Assembly: GCA_036502005.1 (NCBI GenBank)
Contig: DASXZH010000083.1
Location: 1-64,000, forward strand
Direction: 5' to 3'
DNA from: DASXZH01 sp036502005
GTDB taxonomy: Bacteria > Armatimonadota > Fimbriimonadia > Fimbriimonadales > Fimbriimonadaceae
DNA length: 64,000 nucleotides
Shown piece by piece: positions 51,491-59,845 of this stretch. The translations under genes were made by a program, and so were the position numbers. The notes beneath the pieces are model-generated. The model was not told the DNA's origin and did no database searches. It saw nothing but the letters and a program-made list of their open reading frames with translations. How positions within the stretch are numbered: the stretch's first letter is position 1; each line of letters begins with the position of its first letter.

Positions 51491-52762
51491 TTAATGTGAG
51501 ATAGCCATCGCTCTCAGCGCATCTAACCGCTTCTGCAGAGGCGGATGCATTGCCGTGTTGTAATCGTGCAAGTACGGACGCAGGCTAGTGGATCTGCAAA
51601 TCGAAAGACACTCAACACCTGCCAGTGGGCTACGAGTGGCGATAGCGGCGATCTTGTCCGCCTCAAACTCCCTTTTCCGCGCCCATGTCCTCAAGACCTT
51701 CGCGTAGAGCATGTAACCGAGGACCATGAAGAAGATGGGTGTGAACGCGGTGGCAGGATGCTCTCGGGCAAAATCAGTGCCCCAATAGTATATGGCGGCG
51801 GCGATTGCTGGAACGGTAAAGCAGATCGAGGCGACCAAGACCTTGTTGAAATAGTTTTGCCTATAATGAGCGATCTCGTGAGCGAGAAGAAACTCCATTT
51901 GATCGTGAGTCAACTGGTCAACGGAGGCTAAGGTTACCGAGATCGCCCTCCTTGTAGCCCGTCCCATCACCATTTTGTCGGCGAACAGGCCTTCCTTCAC
52001 CATAACCGGCTTCGCCTTGGTGCCGATGACATCTGCCAGCGTTTTGGCGCGGCTAGTTAGGTCTTCACTAGGCTCTCCAAGGCCAAATCTCCTTAAGGAT
52101 TTTCTATCCTTAAACCCGAATAACCACACGCCAAGCAAAAGTGCCGTTCCGGCTAGAGCGACGGACTCCTTTGCTACGGGCTGATCTTGGAATATGGGTG
52201 GGACGAAGTAAATGACCCAGCCCGCCAAAAAGAGCGTCGCGGCCATTCTTAATCGGGCATTGCTCTGGTTGTATCGCTTTTCGCCACCGTCGAGCTTAAG
52301 GGAAACCGGGGGCAAGTCGGGGGCAAATAGCTTTCCCTCAGCAGCTAATGCGACCTTAATGATTCGGCCTAGAAACGCAATGCCGATGAAAGGAAGGAAT
52401 GAGATCCAAAGCACACCATAAGGGTCAGCAAATGCGGACGCGAACGCCTTTAGGGTTCCGCTTGAAGCCATGAAGGAGGCGAAAATGAGATGTGCAGCGG
52501 CCGCCAAAGGGATCGTAAAGGTCACCGCCAACAGATAAAGGCGGCACCGTTTCTCGACTGGGATAGCTTCGTTTTTGCCATAGACAACAGCTCCTCCGTA
52601 AAGAAGCCAAACCATCGCCGGGAAGAAAAGAATCCAAAGAATCAGAAGCGGAAGAATGGACGCGAGGTCCGCCTGCGCCAGATAGATTGGCCCGGCGCAC
52701 CCGTAATAGGAGCAAGCCGCAGAGGAAAAGAATATCAGGTAGATGAAGGCATACCGGAACAC
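51491..52762 (-). CDS. M48-family membrane metalloprotease (HtpX/Ste24-like)
   Basis: A 423-aa integral membrane zinc protease. Several membrane helices fill residues 1-225. The catalytic HEIAH is at 295-299 (LLAHEIAHYRQN) and the third ligand Glu is in REFEADKIAA near residue 373. Such enzymes degrade misfolded membrane proteins or process prenylated or exported proteins. The start is GTG, exactly 6 nt after TATAAT; an overlapping ATG at 52767 is out of frame. Confidence 0.88.
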   Translation of the reverse strand: MFRYAFIYLIFFSSAACSYYGCAGPIYLAQADLASILPLLILWILFFPAMVWLLYGGAVVYGKNEAIPVEKRCRLYLLAVTFTIPLAAAAHLIFASFMASSGTLKAFASAFADPYGVLWISFLPFIGIAFLGRIIKVALAAEGKLFAPDLPPVSLKLDGGEKRYNQSNARLRMAATLFLAGWVIYFVPPIFQDQPVAKESVALAGTALLLGVWLFGFKDRKSLRRFGLGEPSEDLTSRAKTLADVIGTKAKPVMVKEGLFADKMVMGRATRRAISVTLASVDQLTHDQMEFLLAHEIAHYRQNYFNKVLVASICFTVPAIAAAIYYWGTDFAREHPATAFTPIFFMVLGYMLYAKVLRTWARKREFEADKIAAIATRSPLAGVECLSICRSTSLRPYLHDYNTAMHPPLQKRLDALRAMAISH

Positions 52763-52768
52763 TCCATT

Positions 52769-52774
52769 ATTATA
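52769..52774 (-). promoter_or_regulatory. Consensus -10 TATAAT 6 nt before the GTG start of the M48 protease
   Basis: TATAAT-AATGGA-GTG. The best single example of leaderless-type spacing in the window; the out-of-frame ATG in the spacer would not be used. Confidence 0.55.
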
Positions 52775-52876
52775 GTTTCAACTATCGCCTATTCCATCGA
52801 TTGCCAAGACTAGCGTGAAATATCAGCGTGAAAAGGGCGCGGGTCTCGCCAGGCACTTCCTGTATCGTACTGAAAC

Positions 52877-53403
52877 ATGAAGCTCTTACGACCCATCCAA
52901 CTGAAGCGCTGGCACCCATTGCCGTGATGTGCACGGCAGTAGGGCCTCATTTCCTGTGGAGGAAACGGCAACGGCGGCACAACCACCACGGCCGGAACTA
53001 ACACCACCGGCAAGACGACAACGTTTGCCTCTATTGGTCCTGACGGCACCATTGTGGGTAAAGATGCCACGGGTGCAGCATGCTACGGGCTGCCAGGGAC
53101 GACCAAAGGCGTGGTGCTTCCCCGCGTTATGGGATGGAAACCATCCTCCGCCAGCGCCGTAAACGCCTCTCGCGAGATTTGCGGGACTCGACTGGTGTAA
53201 GCCATGCATGTCTCTGGCCGGCGGTTACTGCGGCGCCGGTGAACTTGCTGAACGCAGCAGGTGGCTGCCAAGCGACCTTGGACGTCTCCCAACCAACCCT
53301 CGATGACGGAACCGTCATCGCACCCTTTGATGGGGTGGAGAGCTCGGCTTATTATTTGGTGCAGACGACTCAGGCCGCGAAAACGCGGCCGGTGGTTCGC
53401 TAG
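52877..53403 (+). pseudogene. Decayed, internally deleted duplicate of the adjacent lipoprotein gene
   Basis: It is homologous to 53551-54684. Shared: upstream TAGCGTGAAATA; ATGAAG start; GCAGTAGGGCCTCATTTCCTG followed by TGGAGGAAACGGC (53xxx copy: GCCGTAGGACTCATTTCCTG, CGGAGGAAACGGC). The C-terminal part reads DSTGVSHACLWPAVTAAPVN in one frame, against DSSGTVHACYWPTLASAPID in the intact gene. The first frame has an early stop near codon 18, the middle 200 or so residues are absent, and the frame changes near 53190. It cannot make the full protein. Confidence 0.85.
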
Positions 53404-53550
53404 AAGCCGAGTTCAGCCGGCAGTTATTTGTACAAACTGCCGGCTCCAATTCTTAGTATTGGGCAGATTAATTTTTATTAGTTAGGCTTAGCGTGAAATA
53501 CACGTGAAATAAGGGCAAATATGCCAAACATCTCTGTATCCTTAACCCTT

Positions 53551-54684
53551 ATGAAGTTTGCCCGTTTCCTCCAACCGAAGACCTTCGCTCCCTTTGCTTT
53601 AATCTGTTCTGCCGTAGGACTCATTTCCTGCGGAGGAAACGGCGGTGGGAGTTCAATCACAGGCACGACCGGAACAAAAACGACAGGAACTACTGCGACC
53701 ACTGGAATGACCGGATCAGTCAACACCATCAGCACGACACCTCTAAACGGTGATGCGCAGCAGGGTGGCGTGGAGTATGAGTGCTTCTCGTCTAACGGCC
53801 AGTTCGTGGGAGCCGTAACAGATCCAACCAATACATTTTATATTGGTGTCTATGGAGCTACTCCTGCATCGACAGCAACAAAATTGGTTGCCCCATCTGG
53901 GGAACCTGCCTACATCGGGGCGGCAGTTAATGAAGCAGGAAATATAGCTGGATGGTCGGATGGTGATTTTTTGCCCTTTTATTGGGCCTCCTCGACATCA
54001 ACACCCGTAGGTATGCCCCTTCCCGCCAAAGCAACCGAAATGATTCCAAAATTCATTTCCGACGCTAAGATGATCATTGGAACTGTTTTCAACGGCACTT
54101 CAGCTACCCCGACCTATGTTTGGCCGACTCCTACCTCGCAGCCAGTGGAGCTCTCCACGACCAACAGTTTCATTGGGGCAAGCCGTGGGGGAGCAATTCT
54201 ACTAAAAAGTGGGAGCAGCTTCGTGGTTATGCCGTCGTACACCGGTGCCGCTATAACTCTCACCGCCGTCGATGGAAAGGCTCCGGCGCAAGCGTCGATG
54301 GGCGCAGACGGAACAGTGGGCGGCCAAGCGCAGTCTGGTGTGGCCTGCTATTGGCTATCAACGAACTATAGCAAAGCGCTTCCTCTTTCCATGCCTGCCG
54401 GCTCAAAGTCCGCATTCCCAAGCTCCCTTAATGATTCGCGCGCGGCGTGCGGAACGTACACCGACTCTTCAGGCACTGTCCATGCCTGTTATTGGCCGAC
54501 GCTTGCTTCGGCGCCAATTGACTTAAGCACTGGCACGAGCCTATCAGGAGCTCAACTGTATTCCGAGCAGATCTTGGATAACGATGAAATGATTGTGAGC
54601 GGCACTGCCTCCAATTCGGCTGCCTTCACTTATTTGGTAACCGTAACCAATAAAGCTGCCAGAAGGACATCCGTTCCAAGATAG
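53551..54684 (+). CDS. Lipoprotein with HAF-type repeats
   Basis: A 377-aa protein with lipobox (AVGLISCGGNGGG) and a Thr/Gly-rich linker (TGTTGTKTTGTTATTG). The domain that follows has repeats of the form NEAGNIAGWSDGDFLPFYWA, then GADGTVGGQAQSGVACYW and NDSRAACGTYTDSSGTVHAC, like HAF/extracellular HAF propeller-like repeats. ATG 53551 is used because the decayed upstream copy shares an ATGAAG at that point; ATG 53521 is the alternative. Function unknown. Confidence 0.7.
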   Translation: MKFARFLQPKTFAPFALICSAVGLISCGGNGGGSSITGTTGTKTTGTTATTGMTGSVNTISTTPLNGDAQQGGVEYECFSSNGQFVGAVTDPTNTFYIGVYGATPASTATKLVAPSGEPAYIGAAVNEAGNIAGWSDGDFLPFYWASSTSTPVGMPLPAKATEMIPKFISDAKMIIGTVFNGTSATPTYVWPTPTSQPVELSTTNSFIGASRGGAILLKSGSSFVVMPSYTGAAITLTAVDGKAPAQASMGADGTVGGQAQSGVACYWLSTNYSKALPLSMPAGSKSAFPSSLNDSRAACGTYTDSSGTVHACYWPTLASAPIDLSTGTSLSGAQLYSEQILDNDEMIVSGTASNSAAFTYLVTVTNKAARRTSVPR

Positions 54685-54741
54685 GAAAACGGTTGGAGGG
54701 TAAGGCCTTCGGGTCGATCGTTCTTTAGTTTCGCCGGTAGT

Positions 54742-54843
54742 TGCAAATCGACCAACCTTCGCCTGGGACACTTTGTGGCGAGGCTTGGTTTGTCGATTTG
54801 CTTTATAGGTTGATTTGCGACTTTACCATGGCTCCGCTTGTCC
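54742..54843. repeat. Palindromic element with 15-bp arms, GCAAATCGACCAACC
   Basis: GCAAATCGACCAACC (54743-54757) is inverted with one mismatch at 54787-54801 (GGTTTGTCGATTTGC). TTCGC follows the first arm and GGCTCCGCTTGTCC follows the second, matching 40234-40331. Confidence 0.75.
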
Positions 54844-54884
54844 CGCTTGGCGGGGCCTGACACCTCGCCTCTGAAAGAAATCTC

Positions 54885-55472
54885 CTAATAGCTAAACATC
54901 ATATAGTGGCGGCATACGTTCCCATTCTTCGAGATATTCCAAGTAATAGGTATGAACTCCATGCCAATTGAATCCGCGAGGTTAACGGACATCATAGACG
55001 CGTCTGCGTTGGCCTCAAGGGTAACATTCCGCTTTCCAAATGCCACCTGAGTTCCGTGCCCAGCTTCAAACCAGCCAATCCCAGGTTCAAGATTCAAAAC
55101 ATCCGCCCAATCCTTCCTAGGAACATCGATTCGCTTGCCATCAAGCCAAACAACAAATCTTCTTATCAACCAAGGTTCCTCTTGGCCCCTTGTAAACTTG
55201 CCGCTGCGCCATTGTGCGATTAGGGATCTTTGTTCTGCAACGTCCCAAGAATCCAGCCCCATCATAACAACTCCGTTGATGGCGAGGCTCCGCCGGTAGC
55301 CAAGGCTATTCTTGCCAAACTTTGACATAGACAGCTTGTCTATCTTAGGATCGACTTGGCTCGTCGCCATAAGGATCCTCCACGTATGACCATCTTGCGA
55401 ACCGCTCTTATCAAGCACGATCTCATGCGGGCTGTGGGAAAGCAAAAGCGGCAGTAAGGCTAGCAAAACCAT
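54885..55472 (-). CDS. Exported protein of unknown function
   Basis: A 195-aa protein with a signal peptide (MVLLALLPLLLSHSPHE). It is beta-rich with LAINGVVMMGLDSWDVAEQR and RRFVVWLDGKRIDVPRKDWA. No family recognised. TATACT lies 6 nt before the ATG. It is downstream of, but separated by a terminator from, ftsZ. Confidence 0.6.
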   Translation of the reverse strand: MVLLALLPLLLSHSPHEIVLDKSGSQDGHTWRILMATSQVDPKIDKLSMSKFGKNSLGYRRSLAINGVVMMGLDSWDVAEQRSLIAQWRSGKFTRGQEEPWLIRRFVVWLDGKRIDVPRKDWADVLNLEPGIGWFEAGHGTQVAFGKRNVTLEANADASMMSVNLADSIGMEFIPITWNISKNGNVCRHYMMFSY

Positions 55473-55478
55473 ATTTTA

Positions 55479-55484
55479 AGTATA
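55479..55484 (-). promoter_or_regulatory. -10 hexamer TATACT 6 nt before the 195-aa protein gene
   Basis: TATACT-TAAAAT-ATG on the minus strand. It starts just after the T run of the ftsZ terminator. Confidence 0.45.
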
Positions 55485-55520
55485 TGGCAAAAAAAACGAG
55501 CCCCGCCTTGCGACGGGGCA
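55484..55520 (-). terminator. Rho-independent terminator after ftsZ
   Basis: Minus strand: GCCCCG-TCGCAAGG-CGGGGC followed by TCGTTTTTTTT. GC stem and T run, 29 bp after the ftsZ stop. Confidence 0.85.
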
Positions 55521-55548
55521 ACGTTGGACCAGTAGGAGACAAGTCTAG

Positions 55549-56694
55549 CTAGGAGCCTTTTGTGCGCCTAAGAAAAGTTGGTATGTCCAAATCGATGTCA
55601 TCCAGCTCAACCGGAGAAGCCAAAGTAGCCTGCGGCGGCTGAGAAACCTCTTCCTCGGGAGCCACAACCGGCGTTACGGCAGCCTGAGTTGAGGCGTAAA
55701 AGACGCCCGTATCACGTACTGTGCGGGGGTTTTCAACATCCATGCCGGCGGCGAGCAAGGTCACCTGAACCTCGCCATCAGCGTTCTCCCGCATGACGTG
55801 GCCCATGATGATGTCGGCGTTATCGGCATCGGCAAACTGGAGGATGTATTGCATGGCGTCGTGCGCCTCTCCAATACTGAAATCGGAGCCGGCGGTGATG
55901 TTGATCAGCAGCTTGGTTGCCCCATGGATATTGGTTTCCAGGAGCGGACTATTGGCAGCGGCTTCGGCGGCTTCTCGTGCCCGTGTCATGCCCGTTGCTC
56001 GTCCAAGACCCATAAGAGCAACACCCGCGTTAGTCATCACGCTTCGCACGTCGGCGAAGTCGACGTTGATCATGCCAGGCAGAAGAATGATGTCGCTGAT
56101 TCCCTGAACGCCCTGACGCAAAACATCATCGGCGGCGAGGAACGCCTGCTGCATGGTGGTTCGTTTGTCGACCACGCTTAAAAGCTTGTCGTTGGGAACT
56201 GTAACGAGGGTATCAACATGCTTCTTCAGCCTTTCCGCGCCTTCTTCGGCTAACCTGCGGCGTCGGGGGCCTTCAAACAAAAATGGCTTTGTAATGACGC
56301 CGATGGACAGAATGCCCATCCTTCGCGCCATTTCGGCAACGATCGGCGCCGCACCGGTGCCCGTGCCACCGCCCATGCCGGCGGTGATGAACACCATGTC
56401 GCAGCCATCGAGCTCCGCCATGATCTTGTCTTGGCTCTCGACTGCTGCTGCTTCGCCCACTGCGGGGTCGCCGCCCGCACCAAGGCCGCGTGTGGCCACG
56501 CTGCCGATCTGAATGGTTACAGGGGCAAGGGAAAGGTTCAGCGCCTGGGCATCGGAGTTAAGGGCAACAAACTTAACGCCTGCTACACCGGTTTCAATCA
56601 TCCGGTTCACCGCGTTAGTGCCGCCGCCGCCGACACCAAACACCTTTATGGTCGCTTGGTTCTCAAACAAGTTGTCTGGTCGCATGCCGTTCAT
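55549..56694 (-). CDS. ftsZ: Cell-division GTPase FtsZ
   Basis: A 381-aa tubulin-like GTPase that forms the Z ring. VFGVGGGGTNAVNRMIETGV begins the nucleotide-binding domain. The tubulin signature GGGTGTG is at residues 108-114, TVPNDKLL follows, and GPxRRR is GPRRRR. The flexible linker is followed by the C-terminal peptide DLDIPTFLRRTKGS that binds FtsA or other tethers. It is isolated: no ftsA, ftsQ or mur gene is adjacent. A terminator follows. Confidence 0.97.
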   Translation of the reverse strand: MNGMRPDNLFENQATIKVFGVGGGGTNAVNRMIETGVAGVKFVALNSDAQALNLSLAPVTIQIGSVATRGLGAGGDPAVGEAAAVESQDKIMAELDGCDMVFITAGMGGGTGTGAAPIVAEMARRMGILSIGVITKPFLFEGPRRRRLAEEGAERLKKHVDTLVTVPNDKLLSVVDKRTTMQQAFLAADDVLRQGVQGISDIILLPGMINVDFADVRSVMTNAGVALMGLGRATGMTRAREAAEAAANSPLLETNIHGATKLLINITAGSDFSIGEAHDAMQYILQFADADNADIIMGHVMRENADGEVQVTLLAAGMDVENPRTVRDTGVFYASTQAAVTPVVAPEEEVSQPPQATLASPVELDDIDLDIPTFLRRTKGS

Positions 56695-57217
56695 AAGGAA
56701 TAGCCGCCCTCATGCGACTGTTCTTGTTGAAAGACGGCAGTAAAGCCGTTTACGCCTCCATTTCTTTGTACGTTTTGGGGGCGTGGTTTTGTTTACGAGA
56801 CGTGCTCTCGTTCGGCTGATTGGAGAGTTTCTTTGTTTCACGCAGAGATGCAGAGGGTTGGGGAATTGATTTCGCGCAAAGGCGCAAAGCTCGCAATGAA
56901 TAGTTAGGCCGGGCTATTCCGTGGATTACAATTCGCGTCCTATCGGAAGCTGTTTTTTTCACACAGAGGACACAGAGAATCGTTTGGGGAATCGATTTCA
57001 CGCGGCAGTTTCGGAGCGGCAGTTTCGGAGCGGCAGTTTCGGAGCGGCAGTCCGTCGCGAAGCTGTGGAGTGCGCAAGCTTGCTTGCGCTCTGAATCAGG
57101 CAGCTTGCTGCCGCGCAGATCGGAGCCGATCGGGTAGCGGATTTGCAAATCTTCTGACGCTTTAACGGAAGCAAGCTTCCTGGCTTTAGCGGCTTGGGCT
57201 GCGCCCCCCGAGATCCC
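56695..57217. repeat. 520-bp repeat-filled gap upstream of ftsZ
   Basis: ACGCAGAGATGCAGAG and CGCAAAGGCGCAAAGCTCGC units (56835-56905), a CACAGAGGACACAGAG unit (56960), and three 14-bp tandem copies of GGCAGTTTCGGAGC (57004-57045). Then comes the AAGCTGTGGAGTGCGCAAGC palindromic element (57059-57116). From 57180 a GCTTGGGCTGCGCCCCCCGA block runs up to the vapC stub. No gene was recognised. Confidence 0.7.
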
Positions 57218-57271
57218 TCACACGGAGTTCGGGATGACAAAAATGACAGATGTGTCGAAAAAAACGCTCAT
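57218..57271 (-). pseudogene. vapC: vapC remnant (PIN-domain toxin stub)
   Basis: ATG overlaps the vapB stop by one base (TGATG), the normal vapBC junction. The frame begins MSVFFDTSVI, the start of PIN-domain VapC including its first acidic residue. It then runs into GTCATCCCGAACTCCGTGTG, a repeat-like block, and stops after 17 codons. The rest of the PIN domain is absent, so no active RNase can be made. Confidence 0.75.
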
Positions 57272-57534
57272 CAATCGAGGGCCATCGTTGAGCGGACTCT
57301 ACCCTCTCGAACATTCCGGACAGTTTTTTCAAGCCCCACGCAGTGAACCGACTTGCCGTGGTGAACCCATAAACCGTCCTTTTTCTCCATCGAAGGCTCG
57401 TTCCTTACTGGGCGCAAAAGAACACCTTCCGGGGTTTCTAAAGCTTCGATTTCGACATTTTCAACCAATCCTAACCGTTCGCGAATGGCCTTTGGCACGA
57501 CCAAGCGGCCGGCGCGATCAATTCGAATTGTCAT
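57271..57534 (-). CDS. vapB: AbrB/SpoVT-type antitoxin (VapB)
   Basis: An 87-aa DNA-binding antitoxin of the swapped-hairpin fold: MTIRIDRAGRLVVPKAIRER, then LGLVENVEIEALETPEGVLL. The C-terminal tail should bind VapC. ATG 57534 is used because the fold begins there; ATG 57576 would add an unconserved extension. The toxin partner is only a stub. Confidence 0.8.
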   Translation of the reverse strand: MTIRIDRAGRLVVPKAIRERLGLVENVEIEALETPEGVLLRPVRNEPSMEKKDGLWVHHGKSVHCVGLEKTVRNVREGRVRSTMALD

Positions 57535-57626
57535 GCCATTTATTCTGACAGGGTGGGTACAGATAAAAGATTCCAAAGATGAGGCCCAACAGCCAAGACC
57601 GAGGACTCAACACTTGGGACTTTCCT

Positions 57627-58511
57627 TTAATGTATTCGCTCAACAGAAAACTCGGCCAGTTCAACCAGCGCTTCGCGCCGTTTCAGGTCCGCGCCCAGTT
57701 CCCCAATCGCGCTAGCAAGTAACTCGCCCGCGGCGCGCTTGGCCCCATCCAAGCCGTAGAGCGCCGGATAGGTAGCCTTGCTCTTCTCCCGATCCGAGCC
57801 GGTCGCTTTGCCAAGCTGAGCCGCGGTCGAGGTCTCGTTCAACAGATCGTCCACGATCTGGAACGCGAGCCCAACCTTAGCCCCAAAGCCTTTCAACTGC
57901 TGAACCTGCTTTTCCGACCCTCCGCCCAATAAAGCGCCGATCTCACAACTGGCGGAAATGAGAGATCCAGTCTTGCGGGAGTGGATGAACTCCAGAGTCT
58001 CCTTATCAGGTGGCTTGCCTTCGGAAAGAACGTCCATCACTTCGCCGCCAACCAACCCATCAGACCCGGTCGCCTTAGCCAAGCTTTGCAAGGAGCGCAG
58101 AACCCTGTCGGTCGGCCCACGAGTTAGAGATAGGGCTTCAAAAGCCAAAGCGAACAGTGCATCACCAGCAAGCAACGCCAAAGCTTCACCATATTTCACA
58201 TGGCACGTAGGCAAACCACGCCGCAACGAGTCGTCATCAATGGCGGGCAAGTCGTCGTGAATGAGCGAAAAGCAGTGCACCATCTCCAATGCGCAAGCCG
58301 CTTCTAAGAGAGATTCTTCAAAGGGAGCGCCGCTCACCGCTTCGGCGGAAGCCAAACAAAGGGCAGGGCGCAGGCGCTTGCCGGGGGCAAGGCACGAATA
58401 CCGCATGGCCTCGTGAAGTTCTAACGGCCGGGTTTTTTCGCTCGGCAAAAGCTGGGCTAGGCGCAAATCCACGCGTTCGCCGTAGGCCTTAAGTCGCGTT
58501 TCCACTCGCAC
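57627..58511 (-). CDS. Polyprenyl (farnesyl/geranylgeranyl-type) diphosphate synthase
   Basis: A 294-aa trans-isoprenyl diphosphate synthase. The first Asp-rich motif is in HDDLPAIDDDSLRRG (Asp86, Asp87, Asp92), the two-residue-longer bacterial form. GKRLRPAL and GLVGGEVMD are present. The second Asp-rich motif is DDLLN (Asp221, Asp222, Asn225), with Asn where many members have Asp. It condenses isopentenyl diphosphate onto allylic diphosphates in the cytosol; chain length is not certain. The start is GTG. No dxs, ispH or quinone gene adjoins. Confidence 0.9.
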   Translation of the reverse strand: MRVETRLKAYGERVDLRLAQLLPSEKTRPLELHEAMRYSCLAPGKRLRPALCLASAEAVSGAPFEESLLEAACALEMVHCFSLIHDDLPAIDDDSLRRGLPTCHVKYGEALALLAGDALFALAFEALSLTRGPTDRVLRSLQSLAKATGSDGLVGGEVMDVLSEGKPPDKETLEFIHSRKTGSLISASCEIGALLGGGSEKQVQQLKGFGAKVGLAFQIVDDLLNETSTAAQLGKATGSDREKSKATYPALYGLDGAKRAAGELLASAIGELGADLKRREALVELAEFSVERIH

Positions 58512-58564
58512 GTGGCGGAAGTGTACCAGTGGGCGGGGCTAGCGCTTGGTAAACTCAATCGCTT

Positions 58565-59845
58565 ATGGCCACTATTCGCCCCTTCAAGGGCCTGCGCTTT
58601 TCGGACCTAGCGGGTGCGCTCTCCGATCTCGTCGCCCCCCCTTACGACGTCCTCAGTAAAACCGAACGAGATGAACTTGCCTCTAAAGGCAAACACAATG
58701 TTGTTCACCTCACCCTCCCCGAGCAGAAGGAGGACGACCGCAGCAAATACGTAAAGTACGCGCGAAGCGCGGCCGACCTTGCCGAATGGCGCCGCGAAGG
58801 TGCCCTTGCCTGCGAGAAGGAGCCGACTTTTTACCGCTATCGGCAGAGTTTTAAAATCCCCGGCAGTAAGGAGACCTATACACGCACGGCTTTAATCGCC
58901 CTAATTAAGGTTGAGGATTATTCCAAGGGCGTGGTGCTTCCTCACGAGCAAACCTTCCCCAAACACAAAGAAGACCGGCTTCGGATTTTGGAAGCGACTC
59001 GTTCACATTTGGAATGCATTTTTGGCTTGTTTGAAGACGACGGCGGCGAAGTATTTCGCGACATCGAGAAAGCCCCTAGCTCCAAAACCATTGAAGTCGC
59101 GACCGACGACGACGTCGAGCACAAGGTCGACCTGATTCAAGACCCCGCCGTCATCGAGCAGCTTTCTAAGGAGTTGGAAGATAAGAAAGTGTGGATCGCG
59201 GACGGGCACCACCGGTACGAAACTGCCTGCAGCTTCCGGGCTGCGCACGGCGAAAAAGAGCATGAGATCCCAGAGGATTACATGATGATGGCGCTGAGCA
59301 GCATGTCTGATCCAGGGCTGGTTCTTTTGCCCACCCACCGCATCGTTAAGAAGATGCCCATTCCGGTTTACGAACTGGAGCAAAAACTGCAAACCTACTT
59401 CTCGGTTCGAAAGGTGCCCAACCATGATCTTTTGCGCGAAATGGAAGATCTGGCCGATGCTTCGAACCGCATCTTTGGTGTGGCGCTACCGGGCGGAATG
59501 GGGTTATTGCTGACCCTAGACGATCTTCAGCAAGCTCTCCATTACATTGATGTTGAAGGCAGCGATAGGCTGAAGCTGCTGGACGTGACCATCCTCCACG
59601 AGCTTATTTTTGGCAAGATCCTTGGCTTGCACGGGTTGGATTTCTTCAGCTACACGCGCGATCCGGAAGAAGCATTGGCCGCCGTCGAAGACGGTGCAGA
59701 TGCCGCGTTCCTTATGAACCCGCCCAGTGTGGAGGACATGCGACAGATCGCCTTAGGCGGCGAGAAAATGCCCCAGAAGAGCACCTACTACTATCCCAAG
59801 ATCCTCAGCGGCCTTGTGCTTTGGTCGCTTAACGACTTCAAATGA
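58565..59845 (+). CDS. DUF1015-family protein
   Basis: A 426-aa protein of the DUF1015 family. It opens IRPFKGLRFSDLAGALSDLV, then APPYDVLSKTERDEL, and has IADGHHRYETACSF and TRDPEEALAAVEDGADAAF. The family is widespread; it is sometimes linked to serine or amino-acid metabolism, but the reaction is not well established. It ends ATGA-coupled to the MBL gene, so the two are translated together. Confidence 0.88.
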   Translation: MATIRPFKGLRFSDLAGALSDLVAPPYDVLSKTERDELASKGKHNVVHLTLPEQKEDDRSKYVKYARSAADLAEWRREGALACEKEPTFYRYRQSFKIPGSKETYTRTALIALIKVEDYSKGVVLPHEQTFPKHKEDRLRILEATRSHLECIFGLFEDDGGEVFRDIEKAPSSKTIEVATDDDVEHKVDLIQDPAVIEQLSKELEDKKVWIADGHHRYETACSFRAAHGEKEHEIPEDYMMMALSSMSDPGLVLLPTHRIVKKMPIPVYELEQKLQTYFSVRKVPNHDLLREMEDLADASNRIFGVALPGGMGLLLTLDDLQQALHYIDVEGSDRLKLLDVTILHELIFGKILGLHGLDFFSYTRDPEEALAAVEDGADAAFLMNPPSVEDMRQIALGGEKMPQKSTYYYPKILSGLVLWSLNDFK

